From Flavobacterium shii (GTDB taxonomy: Bacteria; Bacteroidota; Bacteroidia; Flavobacteriales; Flavobacteriaceae): DNA of 64,000 bases. This document shows, piece by piece, positions 16,531 through 26,122 of the stretch. Under the pieces are notes generated by a model. It was not told the origin of the DNA, searched no databases, and saw nothing but the letters and a program-made list of their open reading frames with translations. Location: assembly GCF_025847235.1 (NCBI RefSeq), contig NZ_JAOZEW010000013.1, positions 101,907-165,906 on the forward strand, in the 5' to 3' direction. Every line of letters begins with the position of its first letter. Position 1 is the stretch's first letter. A program made the translations under genes and the position numbers.

Positions 16531-17760
16531 ATGAAAAAAAGTAGCACATTAGCGATATTCGCAGCTTTAATAGCTTTTACATCATTCTCTTGTAGCAGTG
16601 ATTCTAGTTCACCAAATGGAGCACCAAGTGAAGGTACAGAAAAAACAAAATATATTGTAACAGTTACTACAGGTGCTGTAGGAGTTGCAGATTATTTATT
16701 AACTGCAGATGACGTTACTACAGGATCTATCACAACCAAAGGTAATGGATTAGAGCAAGACGGTTCTTACCGTTATTATATTACAAATGAGAACAAGTTC
16801 TTTAGTTTACTTTACGGACAAGGAAATCCTGGAGCTGTAACTTCTTACGCATTGTCTACTGAAGGTAAATTGGTCAAAACATCTAATTTTCAAGCAGAGA
16901 CGGTACAAGTTTTTGCAGCAGTAAACAAAGATATCTTAACGATAAAAGTGCCTAGAAGTGGAGATGCTTCTATTGCTTCAATGTATAAAATAGATGCTAC
17001 TACATCACTTATTACAGGTGAAGTACAACAGGATACAAGAATTTTGGCTAAAAACGGAGAAAGAGCATTTTATACTTGGGCTACACAAGTAGGAGATAAA
17101 GTGTATATGCCTTATATGAGTATTAAAGGTGATGGTGTAGATAATTTTGGAACTAAATACCCAGATAGTACATGGGTTGCAGTATACAATTACCCAGAAT
17201 TAAAATTAGAAAAAGTAATCAAAGATAACCGTACAAGCTATTTAGGTGCTTATTTTACAAATGGATTAATTCAGGATGAAAATGGAGACGCATATGGTTT
17301 CTCTAGTGCTGCAGCAACAAGCAATGCAGTTGTAACTTCTACTAAACCATCTGCGGTTGTAAAAATTAAAAAAGGAACGACAGAATTTGATCAGACTTAT
17401 TTCTTCAATGTACAAGAAAAATCTGGTGGATATAAAATATCTTCAAGCAGTTATATAGGTAAGGGTAAAGTGTTGTTACAAATGTATGGTAATGTTGGAA
17501 CAAACAAAGGTGTTGCTAAACTAGCTGTGGCCGATGTTTACACTCAAACTTTTGCTTGGGTAACTAATGCTCCATCGGTAATTAACTCAACTACTACCAG
17601 ATATAATATAACTACAGAAGATGCTAGCTCTCTTGTACTTGGTATCAATACACCAGATGGTAACTGGATTTATACTATCAATGGTACAACTGGTGTTGCT
17701 ACTAAAGGTATGAAAGTAGAAGGTGGTGAAATTACCGCTATCGCTAAATTAAAATACTAA
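16531..17760 (+). CDS. DUF4374-type siderophore-associated lipoprotein (XusB-like)
   Basis: 409 residues. A lipoprotein signal ends FTSFSC, followed by the Ser/Asp-rich SSDSSS, which in Bacteroidota can direct lipoproteins to the cell surface. The body has repeated beta-rich blades (YRYYITNENKFFSLLYG near residue 77, TTPDGNWIY-like segment near the end) consistent with a propeller fold. As I recall, XusB of Bacteroides is such a protein and captures ferric xenosiderophore for XusA. It starts 26 bases after the receptor gene. It is related in layout, but not closely in sequence, to the lipoprotein at 52403. Confidence 0.82.
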   Translation: MKKSSTLAIFAALIAFTSFSCSSDSSSPNGAPSEGTEKTKYIVTVTTGAVGVADYLLTADDVTTGSITTKGNGLEQDGSYRYYITNENKFFSLLYGQGNPGAVTSYALSTEGKLVKTSNFQAETVQVFAAVNKDILTIKVPRSGDASIASMYKIDATTSLITGEVQQDTRILAKNGERAFYTWATQVGDKVYMPYMSIKGDGVDNFGTKYPDSTWVAVYNYPELKLEKVIKDNRTSYLGAYFTNGLIQDENGDAYGFSSAAATSNAVVTSTKPSAVVKIKKGTTEFDQTYFFNVQEKSGGYKISSSSYIGKGKVLLQMYGNVGTNKGVAKLAVADVYTQTFAWVTNAPSVINSTTTRYNITTEDASSLVLGINTPDGNWIYTINGTTGVATKGMKVEGGEITAIAKLKY

Positions 17761-17773
17761 ATTGTTTTTTTTG

Positions 17774-17806
17774 AACCGTAGGTCTTTAGGGGCTTGCGGT
17801 TTTTTT
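17774..17806 (+). terminator. Terminator-like hairpin between lipoprotein and PepSY genes
   Basis: AACCGTAGGTC (17774-17784) pairs with GGCTTGCGGTT (17791-17801), with several G-T wobbles, followed by a T run. It sits just before the PepSY gene start at 17819, so part of the transcript may stop here and the downstream gene may be expressed at a lower level. Confidence 0.65.
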
Positions 17807-17818
17807 ATTTAATTTTTT

Positions 17819-19210
17819 ATGAATTTGAAAAATATGTCTACTTCTACCCAAAAAAAGAGAAAAAGTAAAAAATCGCTTTTCAAACGCACTACCGCATGGT
17901 TGCATTTATGGCTGGGATTAGGTTCTGGTATCATTGTAGTTATTGTGAGTTTTACTGGCTGTATGTATGTTTTTGAAAATGAAATTAAAGATTTTATCGA
18001 GGATTGGCGTTTTGTTACTCCTCAGGAAAAAGCTTATTTATTACCATCGCAACTTATAAGTATTGCCGATAAGGAAATGAAAGGCAAGCACGCTACTAGT
18101 ATTACGTTTGGAGAGAAAGATGAAGCAGCAATTGTTGGGTATTTCATTCCTAAAAAAGAAAAAAAAGAAGAGAACAAAGGCAAAAAAGAGGAAGCTCAAA
18201 AAGAAAGAAAACCTGCTAATGTCAAGAATCTAACTTCCAATAATAAGCCTAAAGATAAAGAACCAAAGCGTAAAAAAAGACGAAGTGGTGTAACCGTTAA
18301 TGTATATATGAATCCATATACAGGAGAAGTTCTTAATGTGAAAACAATTTCCAGAGATGATGTTGATTTTTTTAGATTCATGCTTAATGGACACCGTGCG
18401 CTATGGCTACCTTATGATATTGGCCGACCAATTGTAGGTGTCGCAATTTTAATTTTCGTAGTAATATTGCTTACTGGTATGGTTCTTTGGTGGCCCGCCA
18501 AATGGATCAAATCTATTCGTGATAAAAGTTTCAAAATTAAATGGTCGGCTAGTTTTAAACGTGTAAATTATGATATGCATAATGTACTGGGTTTTTATAG
18601 TATGATATTTTTGCTATTTATTTCTCTTACTGGTTTAGTATGGAGTTTTGGCTGGTTTAGTAAATCATTGTATTGGGTAACTTCTGGAGGAAAACCATTA
18701 GTAGAAAATAGGGAATCGCCTAAATCGGATACTACACATGTTAAAACATTCCAGATATCTACAGTTGATAAAGTGTTGCTAAACCTTAAAAAAGAGAACC
18801 CACAAGCTGCTGCGATTTTGGTAATCATACCCGAAAAGCCGGCAGATGTTATTGGTGCTTTTGTTTACAAACAAAGTAATACTTTTTATAATATGGATCG
18901 TTATAGTTTCGATCAGCAATCACTCAAAGAAGTTTCAATCAAAAGCCCTTTTTCAGGGAAATATACCGAAGCCAGTCTTCCTGATAAAATTCGCCGAATG
19001 AATTATGATATTCACGTAGGTGCAGTATTGGGACTTACAGGAAAGATTTTAGCTTTTTTTGCCAGTTTAATTTCTGCTACTTTACCAATTACAGGATTTT
19101 TAATTTGGTGGGGAAAGCAAAAGTTCAGCAAAAAAGGAGCTACTACCCCCAAAGTAGCTTCCAAAGCTGTAAATGTTCCTAAAAAACTAGAAGAAGAAAT
19201 GTCTTTTTAG
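17819..19210 (+). CDS. PepSY-associated transmembrane protein (XusC-like, ferric siderophore processing)
   Basis: 463 residues. Helices lie at about 29-52, 201-221, 256-277 and 405-427, with a PepSY-type start TAWLHLWLGLGSGIIVVIVS and conserved HLWLG, NGHRALWLPY, MHNVLGFY and NYDIHVGAVLG histidine motifs. Members in siderophore loci are thought to reduce or release iron at the inner membrane. It is the third gene after receptor and lipoprotein. Odd: residues about 111-160 form a Lys/Glu-rich insert (KKEKKEENKGKKEE, then KEPKRKKRRSG) between PepSY halves. An upstream ATG is used; another lies five codons later. Confidence 0.85.
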   Translation: MNLKNMSTSTQKKRKSKKSLFKRTTAWLHLWLGLGSGIIVVIVSFTGCMYVFENEIKDFIEDWRFVTPQEKAYLLPSQLISIADKEMKGKHATSITFGEKDEAAIVGYFIPKKEKKEENKGKKEEAQKERKPANVKNLTSNNKPKDKEPKRKKRRSGVTVNVYMNPYTGEVLNVKTISRDDVDFFRFMLNGHRALWLPYDIGRPIVGVAILIFVVILLTGMVLWWPAKWIKSIRDKSFKIKWSASFKRVNYDMHNVLGFYSMIFLLFISLTGLVWSFGWFSKSLYWVTSGGKPLVENRESPKSDTTHVKTFQISTVDKVLLNLKKENPQAAAILVIIPEKPADVIGAFVYKQSNTFYNMDRYSFDQQSLKEVSIKSPFSGKYTEASLPDKIRRMNYDIHVGAVLGLTGKILAFFASLISATLPITGFLIWWGKQKFSKKGATTPKVASKAVNVPKKLEEEMSF

Positions 19211-19227
19211 TTTAAATAAAATTTCTC

Positions 19228-19441
19228 ACCATTAAGCCATTAAGAAAATTAGGAGTCGTAACTTAATTTCTTAGTGGCTTTCTTATTTATGGGAAACTTG
19301 TAATTTATTATGGAAATTTAACCGCAAAGAGAGCAAAGGTTTACGCAAAGTTCGCTAAGTTTTAAAATAACGATTTTAACCATTAAGGCATTAAGTTTCA
19401 TTAAGAACAAAACTTTATTTTTCTTAATCCCTTAATGGTAA
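19228..19441. repeat. Dispersed palindromic intergenic repeats (CCATTAAG and CCGCAAAG families)
   Basis: The 311-base gap holds no gene. It carries two hairpin elements of one family, at 19228-19280 (starts ACCATTAAG) and 19378-19441 (starts AACCATTAAGG, ends CTTAATGGTA), and between them a CCGCAAAG..ACGCAAAGTTCGC element (19320-19365). A further copy of both families is at 24640-24930. The end of the gap (19485-19530) is AT-rich repeat sequence of the form CTGAACCTTAGTATCTCAG. Confidence 0.7.
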
Positions 19442-19522
19442 AAAATCTTTTTAATTCTTTTAATCTGTGGCAAAAAAAAAGTATTTAGTCTCTGAACCTT
19501 AGTATCTCAGAATCTCAGAACC

Positions 19523-20182
19523 TTAGTAAAAACTATATCCTATTGTAGCAAAAAAGCTCTCATTGTAAATCTTCCATTGTTGTTTTGTGTTCGCATTTTC
19601 TATTATTGGTACAAAACCCCGAATAAATCTTGCGCCAATATTAATTCCATTTGGTAATTCATAATTTATACCAGCAACAAATCCAGCATCCATTTTTTGA
19701 CTATAATTACTTGGAGCCTGACCCGTACCATAAATGGATTTATCAGTATATAGGTTTCCATCAACATCTTTACGTTGAATCGATGCATTTAATAAAACGC
19801 CTAAATAAGGACCTGCATAAACTTGAAAGCCTTTGTAATAAAAACTTGGACTAGCGGGAAATATATCAATATATTGACGTTTAAACTTACTTGAGAATTC
19901 TGGATTTATTCCGTCATCAATTTTGATAGATAGTATTCGCTGGCTATAAAATAGTTCATGTTTTAGTCCAAAATATTTAGATGTTTTATTGTTAAGTGTA
20001 ATTCCGATTGTTTGTCCTATGGAACTTTTTTGAGAGCCATCATTAGATAAACTGTCAATATTTTTACCCATTAAAGACGTCCAGTTTATGCCACCACTTA
20101 TCCCAAAAGTAAGACCATCTTGTTGCGCGCTAATTTTGAGTATAAAAAAAAGCATAATGCAAATTGTATATGTATTTTTCAT
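19523..20182 (-). CDS. PorT-like outer membrane beta-barrel protein
   Basis: 219 residues with a signal peptide (ending KISAQQ). The mature protein has alternating hydrophobic strands and ends in an aromatic residue pair (ATIGYSFY), as outer-membrane barrels do; GLTFGISGGINWTSLMG at the start is typical of the PorT/outer-membrane beta-barrel families. It is the last gene after the efflux pump genes on the - strand, 16 bases after the OMF gene, so it may belong to that operon. Function unknown. Confidence 0.7.
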   Translation of the reverse strand: MKNTYTICIMLFFILKISAQQDGLTFGISGGINWTSLMGKNIDSLSNDGSQKSSIGQTIGITLNNKTSKYFGLKHELFYSQRILSIKIDDGINPEFSSKFKRQYIDIFPASPSFYYKGFQVYAGPYLGVLLNASIQRKDVDGNLYTDKSIYGTGQAPSNYSQKMDAGFVAGINYELPNGINIGARFIRGFVPIIENANTKQQWKIYNESFFATIGYSFY

Positions 20183-20198
20183 TGTTATCTATATTATT

Positions 20199-21491
20199 TT
20201 AAAAATTAATATCCCAAATTCCGGCTGCTTTTTCTAGTTCAACCAGTGATGCAGCATAATTGTATAGGGTTTCATAATAATTAAGTTGCGTCTCATTATA
20301 GGTTCGTTGTGCATTTAATACTTCAAGTAAACTTGTTTCCCCACGTTTGTAACTATAAACCTTTCCATCGAGCAAACGTTGTGCATCGGCTAATAAACCA
20401 GTATTAAATTGACGAACTTGCTTTTGAGTTGTGAGATAATTAAACCATGCTTTTCGTACTTCTATCTGGATTTGTAATTCCGTTTGTTTGTATAAAACAT
20501 CGGCTTGTTGCACACTAAATTCAGCTGCTTTTAATTCTCCTTTATTTCGATTAGAAAATTTAAGCGGAATGGAAATACCTCCAGAAACGGCTGCCGAAGA
20601 TGGAGTAGGAGCAACACTATTAGTTACTACCGAGGCGTTTTCTACGCCCATATTTACGCCTAGATCCAGAACTCTATTTGCTTTGGCTAATTTTAAAATA
20701 TCGTGTGATACATTTTTGTTTTTAAGCGCAGCCAATAAATCAGCTCGATTATTTTCGGCAGAAATTATGAGTTCATTCAAATCAAATAAACGATCGAACT
20801 TTGCTAAATCACCCGAAGGCGAATACAACGTATCTGCTTTTTGATTCCCTACCATAGTGCCTAGTTCCAATAAAGCTGTTTTCCAATCGGCTTCACTTTG
20901 GTACACCTCATTTAGCATAGAATTCGCTTCTAGTTTACTTTGGCGTGCATCAATTTCGGTGATGCTCCCTAACTTATAACGAATACTATCTGCAACAGCT
21001 ATATTTTTAAGAATCGTGTATGAGTTTAATTGTACCTTGAAAATTTCCTTTTGCTTTAAGCTGGTTAAATAATTTAAGGTTGCATCGGCACGTAGATTGC
21101 GAAAATAATCTTCTAGTAAAGCTTTGGTTAGTTCGTTTGTGCTTTTTGCAACGTTTATTCGTGCTTTTCGTTTTCCGCCAAGTTCCAATGTCCAACTTAA
21201 CTCAGTCGAAAAACCATAGCCCATTTGCATTCTTCGTTGGCCATTATCATGACTTCCTATTGCTAGTTCAGGGTCGGGAAATACTTTTGAGGCTTCGATA
21301 TTTGCTTCAGCAATATTTACATTAAATTTTTCGGCTGCATATCCTAAATTATTTTTGTTTACTAATAATAAGAAATCAGGATAATTCATTTTTACTCGTG
21401 TAAATGTGGTATCGATCTGAGCATTTGATACTGCCGAAATATTCAGCAGTAACAAAAGAATTACCCATTTATATTTTATATTTTTAATCAT
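20199..21491 (-). CDS. Outer membrane efflux protein, TolC/CzcC family
   Basis: 430 residues, signal peptide ending VSNAQ. Two long coiled repeats typical of the OEP fold are visible (ELGGKRKARINVAKSTNELTK near 105, and the second half near FSNRNKGELKAAEFSVQQAD). It forms the outer-membrane duct of a tripartite metal pump. The gene follows the RND gene by 14 bases. The pump order is adaptor (24939), RND (21506), duct (20199). Confidence 0.88.
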   Translation of the reverse strand: MIKNIKYKWVILLLLLNISAVSNAQIDTTFTRVKMNYPDFLLLVNKNNLGYAAEKFNVNIAEANIEASKVFPDPELAIGSHDNGQRRMQMGYGFSTELSWTLELGGKRKARINVAKSTNELTKALLEDYFRNLRADATLNYLTSLKQKEIFKVQLNSYTILKNIAVADSIRYKLGSITEIDARQSKLEANSMLNEVYQSEADWKTALLELGTMVGNQKADTLYSPSGDLAKFDRLFDLNELIISAENNRADLLAALKNKNVSHDILKLAKANRVLDLGVNMGVENASVVTNSVAPTPSSAAVSGGISIPLKFSNRNKGELKAAEFSVQQADVLYKQTELQIQIEVRKAWFNYLTTQKQVRQFNTGLLADAQRLLDGKVYSYKRGETSLLEVLNAQRTYNETQLNYYETLYNYAASLVELEKAAGIWDINF

Positions 21492-21505
21492 AATGTATCA
21501 TTTTA

Positions 21506-24500
21506 TTAATTATCGATTTCATGCTGTAGTACTTCGTTTTCCTGACCAAATTTTTTCTCGATGAGGTAATAAAGTGATGGTAAAACAAATAGTGTTAGGA
21601 TTGTAGAGAACATAAGTCCATATACAATTACTGTTGCCAGAGGTCGCTGTACATCGCTGCCTATACCTGTTGCCAATGATGCAGGCAATAATCCCAATAC
21701 GGCAACAGTTGCAGTCATTAATACAGGTCGAAACCGTTGTTTTGCGCCATTTGTTACTGCGTTGAGTAAATCCATTCCATTTTTTCGAAGCTGATTAATG
21801 TGCGAAATCATTATGACACCGTTTTGTATCGCAACCCCAAACAAAGCAATAAAACCTACTGCAGAGGATACATTAAGCGTCATGCCACGAACATTTAACG
21901 CTAGCATTCCTCCAAACAATGCCAGCGGAACTATACTCATTAATAATCCTGCCTGACGGAATTTTCCAAATGCACCATATAACAATACAAACATTAGCGC
22001 CAGGGCCAGAGGAACTATTATTGCCAAATGACTATAGGCTCGCTCTTGATTTTCAAATTGTCCGCCCCATTTTATTTTAAATTGTTCATGGTCATATTTT
22101 ACTTTTTCTTCAATTTTAGATTGTGCTTCGGTTAGGAAAGAGCCTAAATCAGTTCCTCTTAAGTTTAATCGAACAGTAAGATGGCGTTTGTTCATTTCTC
22201 TGGCAATTGTACTTTCTCCGGTATTGAGTTTGATGTCGCATACTTGAGATAAAGGAATTTTTATGCCTTCGGAATTTGTCAACATTAGGTTCCCGATTTT
22301 TTCAGGATTATTGCGACTTTCTTCATTGTAACGTGTAGTGATATCATAGACTTTATTGCCTACAAAAATTTGAGAAACTGCTTTTCCGCCCATAGCAACT
22401 TCTATCAATTCGGATACATCATCGACATTTAGCCCGTACTGAGCGATTTTCTGGCGGTCGGCTATAACTTGTATTTGTGGTAAGGGCGGTTCTTGGTCAA
22501 TTGCCAAGTCTACAGCACCTTTTACATTCTCAAGAGTTTTAATAATATCTTCGGCAATTCGGCGGGTTTCTTTATAATCTTCACCATATATTTTAACGAC
22601 CAATTCACTGTGTGCTCCAGAGATTTTATCCATTACGCCATCTATCATTGGTTGTGAAAATCCAACATTATAGCCCGGCATGGTGGCATATTCGGCAGCA
22701 AGTTCTTTGATTAAATCGGCTTTGGTTTTACCCGATTTCCATTGGCTATATGGTTTTAAACCAATACTGCATTCGTAATGTGAAGGTGTCCAGGCATCGG
22801 TTCCATCATCATTGCGTCCTGCTTGTACCATCATATAAGTTATTTCATCATGCTTTAATGTTCGATGGCGAAGCGTATCACTCATTTCTTTCGATTTCTC
22901 TAAAGTAATCCCTGGCGGTAATGAAACTTGTAACCAGATAGAACCTTCATCTAATGGTGGTAAAAAATCTTTTCCGACCATTACAGTAAGAATAAAAGCA
23001 AGAGATAACACACCAATTAAAGGAGCAAATACCCTTTTTGGAGTCTTCATTATTTTTAGAATCCTATTATGATAAGAATTGGTGAGTTTGTCCAGCCATT
23101 TATTATGATACATTTTTTGTGGTTTGCGGTAGATAAAATAAGCCAATCCCGGAATAAGAAATAAGGCAACCAATAATGCTCCAAAAAGAGCATAGCCAAC
23201 TGTAAAAGCCATTGGTGTGAATAGTTTTTTCTCTACTCGTTCAAAAGCAAATAAGGGTAAGTAAGCTGTAATAATAATTAAGGTGGCAAAAAAGATAGGA
23301 CGAGCTACACTTTTTACTCTCTCGGCAACGCTTCTTTCTGTGAGTTCTGCGTCTTCATTATCCTCTCGTTTTTTCAGAATCGTTTCCATCATTACAATTG
23401 CTCCATCTACAATAATTCCAAAATCGATTGCTCCCAATGAAAGTAAATTGGCAGGAATATTGGTTAATTTCATTAAGATAAAAGCAATTAAAAGCGAAAT
23501 AGGAATTGTAATAGCGACCAATAATGCACCTCTCCAACTACCCAGAAAAACAATTAATATAATAATAACCAGTGCCATTCCTTCGAGTAAAGTATGTGAA
23601 ACGGTAGTAAGTGTTGTATTTACCAAATCGGTTCTGTCTAAAAATGCATGAATCTGAACACCTTCGGGAAGGTAATTTTTGTTTAAATCATCAACAGCTT
23701 CGTTTACACCTTTTAATACTACCGATGGGTTTTGGTTTTTTAGCAAAAGCACAATCCCTTCGATATTATCCGAATAATCAACGCCACGTTTGTCTGTATA
23801 TCCCAATGCGCCTTTGCGTTCTAGATTTCCATATTTTAATTTCCCAATATCATTTAAATAGATAGGAACACCATTTAGAGATTTCACTACTATACGTCCA
23901 ATATCGTCTAGATTTTTCACCAAACCAATTCCACGTACTACATAGGATTGGTCACCGCGATCGATAACACTTCCGCCTACATTGGCGTTATTCTTTTCGA
24001 TAGTTTCGGTTACTTCACTTAGGGATAAACCATATTGTTCTATTTTGCGAGGGTCAAGTTCCACTTGGTATTGAGTAGTGATTCCACCAAAATTTGTTAC
24101 ATCGGCAACTCCTGAAACTTGTTTGATACGAGGAATAATTGTGTATTCTTGTAAGTCGCTTAATTCTCGTAAATCATGACTTTTACTCTCTATAATATAG
24201 CGGTAAATTTCTCCTGTAGGAGAGGTAAGCGGGTCTAAACCTGGAGTTGCTCCATAAGGTAATTGAACATCGTTTAAGCGTTCCTGAATTCTTGTTCGGG
24301 CAAAGTAATCTTCGACACCATCATCAAAAACAATGGTTACCATAGACAAGCCAAAAGTGCTTTTGCTTCGCATAACATGCATTCCAGGTAAACCATTTAT
24401 AGCACGTTCTATCGGAATCGTGATTTGTTGTTCTATCTCTTCGGCAGCCAAACCCGGAACCTGCGTTACGACTTGGGAGGTTACATCGCCAATATCTGGA

Positions 24501-24616
24501 TAGGCTTCTACCGAGAGTTTTGTCCAGGAATAATAGCCAAATAAAGAAAGGAGTATAAACAACGCCAGAATCAGCCAGCGTTTTGCTATTGTTGTTTCAA
24601 ATATATTTTGTTTCAT
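21506..24616 (-). CDS. Heavy-metal efflux RND transporter, CzcA/CusA family
   Basis: 1036 residues, full length for an HME-RND pump. N-terminus ETTIAKRWLILALFILLSLFG is the first helix. In helix 4, AIDFGIIVDGAIVMMET contains the D-x5-D-x6-E triad used by CzcA-type pumps for proton relay. Later motifs GGQFENQERAYSHLAI and FIALFGVAIQNGVIMI are typical of the family. It exports a divalent or monovalent metal from the periplasm or cytosol. Nearby DsbD, HMA and CusRS-like genes suggest copper or silver, but the metal cannot be read from the sequence. Confidence 0.92.
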   Translation of the reverse strand: MKQNIFETTIAKRWLILALFILLSLFGYYSWTKLSVEAYPDIGDVTSQVVTQVPGLAAEEIEQQITIPIERAINGLPGMHVMRSKSTFGLSMVTIVFDDGVEDYFARTRIQERLNDVQLPYGATPGLDPLTSPTGEIYRYIIESKSHDLRELSDLQEYTIIPRIKQVSGVADVTNFGGITTQYQVELDPRKIEQYGLSLSEVTETIEKNNANVGGSVIDRGDQSYVVRGIGLVKNLDDIGRIVVKSLNGVPIYLNDIGKLKYGNLERKGALGYTDKRGVDYSDNIEGIVLLLKNQNPSVVLKGVNEAVDDLNKNYLPEGVQIHAFLDRTDLVNTTLTTVSHTLLEGMALVIIILIVFLGSWRGALLVAITIPISLLIAFILMKLTNIPANLLSLGAIDFGIIVDGAIVMMETILKKREDNEDAELTERSVAERVKSVARPIFFATLIIITAYLPLFAFERVEKKLFTPMAFTVGYALFGALLVALFLIPGLAYFIYRKPQKMYHNKWLDKLTNSYHNRILKIMKTPKRVFAPLIGVLSLAFILTVMVGKDFLPPLDEGSIWLQVSLPPGITLEKSKEMSDTLRHRTLKHDEITYMMVQAGRNDDGTDAWTPSHYECSIGLKPYSQWKSGKTKADLIKELAAEYATMPGYNVGFSQPMIDGVMDKISGAHSELVVKIYGEDYKETRRIAEDIIKTLENVKGAVDLAIDQEPPLPQIQVIADRQKIAQYGLNVDDVSELIEVAMGGKAVSQIFVGNKVYDITTRYNEESRNNPEKIGNLMLTNSEGIKIPLSQVCDIKLNTGESTIAREMNKRHLTVRLNLRGTDLGSFLTEAQSKIEEKVKYDHEQFKIKWGGQFENQERAYSHLAIIVPLALALMFVLLYGAFGKFRQAGLLMSIVPLALFGGMLALNVRGMTLNVSSAVGFIALFGVAIQNGVIMISHINQLRKNGMDLLNAVTNGAKQRFRPVLMTATVAVLGLLPASLATGIGSDVQRPLATVIVYGLMFSTILTLFVLPSLYYLIEKKFGQENEVLQHEIDN

Positions 24617-24639
24617 TTTTTTTAAGGTTTAAAGGTTCT

Positions 24640-24930
24640 AAAGTGACCTTTGCGGTTAATTTTTCGCCACAGATTAAAAAGATTAAAAAGATTTTTTTAC
24701 CATTAAGGAATTAAGTTCTATTAAGAACAAAGCTTAATTTCTCTTAATATCTTAATGGTTAGTTTTTTTACCACAAACTTGTCTTTCTGACGTAGGAAGA
24801 ATCTCCACCAGTAGCTCGACAATGATTATGGAGTTTCTCATGATTCTTCGACTCCGCTCAGAATGACAATATTGGAGAAAACCTTTGCTAGCTTTGCGTA
24901 AACCTTTGCGAACTTTGCGGTTAATTTTTA
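24640..24930. repeat. Cluster of dispersed palindromic repeats between efflux genes
   Basis: The 322-base gap between RND and adaptor genes holds no ORF. It has CCTTTGCGGTTAA (near 24645), a hairpin of the CCATTAAG family (24698-24761, starting TACCATTAAGG), an imperfect palindrome around 24780-24870 with TTCTGACG..GAAGAATC and GATTCTTCG..TCAGAATGAC, and a GCTTTGCGTAAACC..GCGGTTAA element (24890-24930). Confidence 0.7.
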
Positions 24931-24938
24931 GTTATGTT

Positions 24939-26111
24939 TTATTTTGCTTCAAGCAGATAAAAAGCCCCTTCGCTTATAATTGTTTCATTTGGTTTTAATC
25001 CGGATAGGATTGCTATTTTTCCTTTATTAGAAATTCCGGTTTCGACATAACGTCTAATGTATTTTCCTTTGCCAATCTGTACAAGTACAAAGCTTTTGTC
25101 GTTAAATTGTAGAACGGCCTTTGCAGGAACAAACAAAGTATTTTCGGGAGTATCAATAAATTTTACATTTACATACATTCCAGGTTTCAATACATGGTCA
25201 TCATTAAGGCATTCGATTAGTACTTGTACACTTCGGGTAGATTCATCGACCATTTCATCGACATGGTAAATTCTCCCTACAATTATCTTGTCGGGATAGG
25301 AAGCAACCTGAATTTCGGCACCATCTAGTTCATGAATAAAACGAATATCTTTTTCTTTAACTTGACCAGCTACCCAAACCTTTTTTAAATCGGCAACTTT
25401 GGCTTTGGGAGCATCTTCAGCTTTTATGTATTGTCCCATTACGACTTCGTTTGTTATTATTTCTCCGGGAATAGGAGAGGTGATTACAAGTGGCTGACCA
25501 AAAATAAGTTTATCCACATTTACCCCAAATATTTTTAAACTCGCAATAGCATTTTGATATTCTTTTTCATTGACTTCAAAATTGGTTTCAGCTTCTTCCA
25601 AATCTTTTTGTGAACCAACACCATTATTTTTTAAATCCTGCTGACGTTTTAAGGAGAGTTTTGCTATTTGAAAAGCCGATTTTGTCTGAAAGAAGTTCTT
25701 TTGAGCATCAATAAAATCAGGCGAAACCATCTCAAAAAGGGGTGTGCCAGGTTGAGTTTTCATCCCCAGTTTTAAATGTACTTTGGTAACCCTGCCAGAA
25801 AACGGAGGTGCAATTTCTGCATAAAAATTCGGAATAGCTTTTACAGTTCCTGCCGTTATTAATTCTAATTGATAGGATACGTTTTTAACTGTTTCTAGTT
25901 TTAGTTTGGGTGCAATTGTAGATGTTGCAGGAATAATGATTGTATCATTTTGTAAGGAATAATAATCCTTTTCTTTTGTTTCCTCTTTGTTACCACAAGC
26001 TGTAAGAGCGGTTGCTGTAATGAGCGTTAATAAAAGGTTTCGATATTCGATTTTTTGATTGCAGATTTTTGATATTTGAAATCTGTAGCTGTTTTTAGTA
26101 TTTAGTATCAT
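24939..26111 (-). CDS. RND periplasmic adaptor lipoprotein, CzcB/CusB family
   Basis: 390 residues. A lipobox LTAC sits at about residue 39 after a somewhat long N-terminus; no other Met lies before it. Order: lipoyl/barrel hybrid (KAIPNFYAEIAPPFSGRVTKV), hairpin (SAFQIAKLSLKRQQDL), second lipoyl half (QPLVITSPIPGEIITNE), beta-barrel and C-terminal domain. It links the RND pump to the outer-membrane duct. It begins the pump block on the - strand, with the MgtA gene 11 bases upstream, so read-through is possible. Confidence 0.88.
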   Translation of the reverse strand: MILNTKNSYRFQISKICNQKIEYRNLLLTLITATALTACGNKEETKEKDYYSLQNDTIIIPATSTIAPKLKLETVKNVSYQLELITAGTVKAIPNFYAEIAPPFSGRVTKVHLKLGMKTQPGTPLFEMVSPDFIDAQKNFFQTKSAFQIAKLSLKRQQDLKNNGVGSQKDLEEAETNFEVNEKEYQNAIASLKIFGVNVDKLIFGQPLVITSPIPGEIITNEVVMGQYIKAEDAPKAKVADLKKVWVAGQVKEKDIRFIHELDGAEIQVASYPDKIIVGRIYHVDEMVDESTRSVQVLIECLNDDHVLKPGMYVNVKFIDTPENTLFVPAKAVLQFNDKSFVLVQIGKGKYIRRYVETGISNKGKIAILSGLKPNETIISEGAFYLLEAK

Positions 26112-26122
26112 GCTTTTTTATA

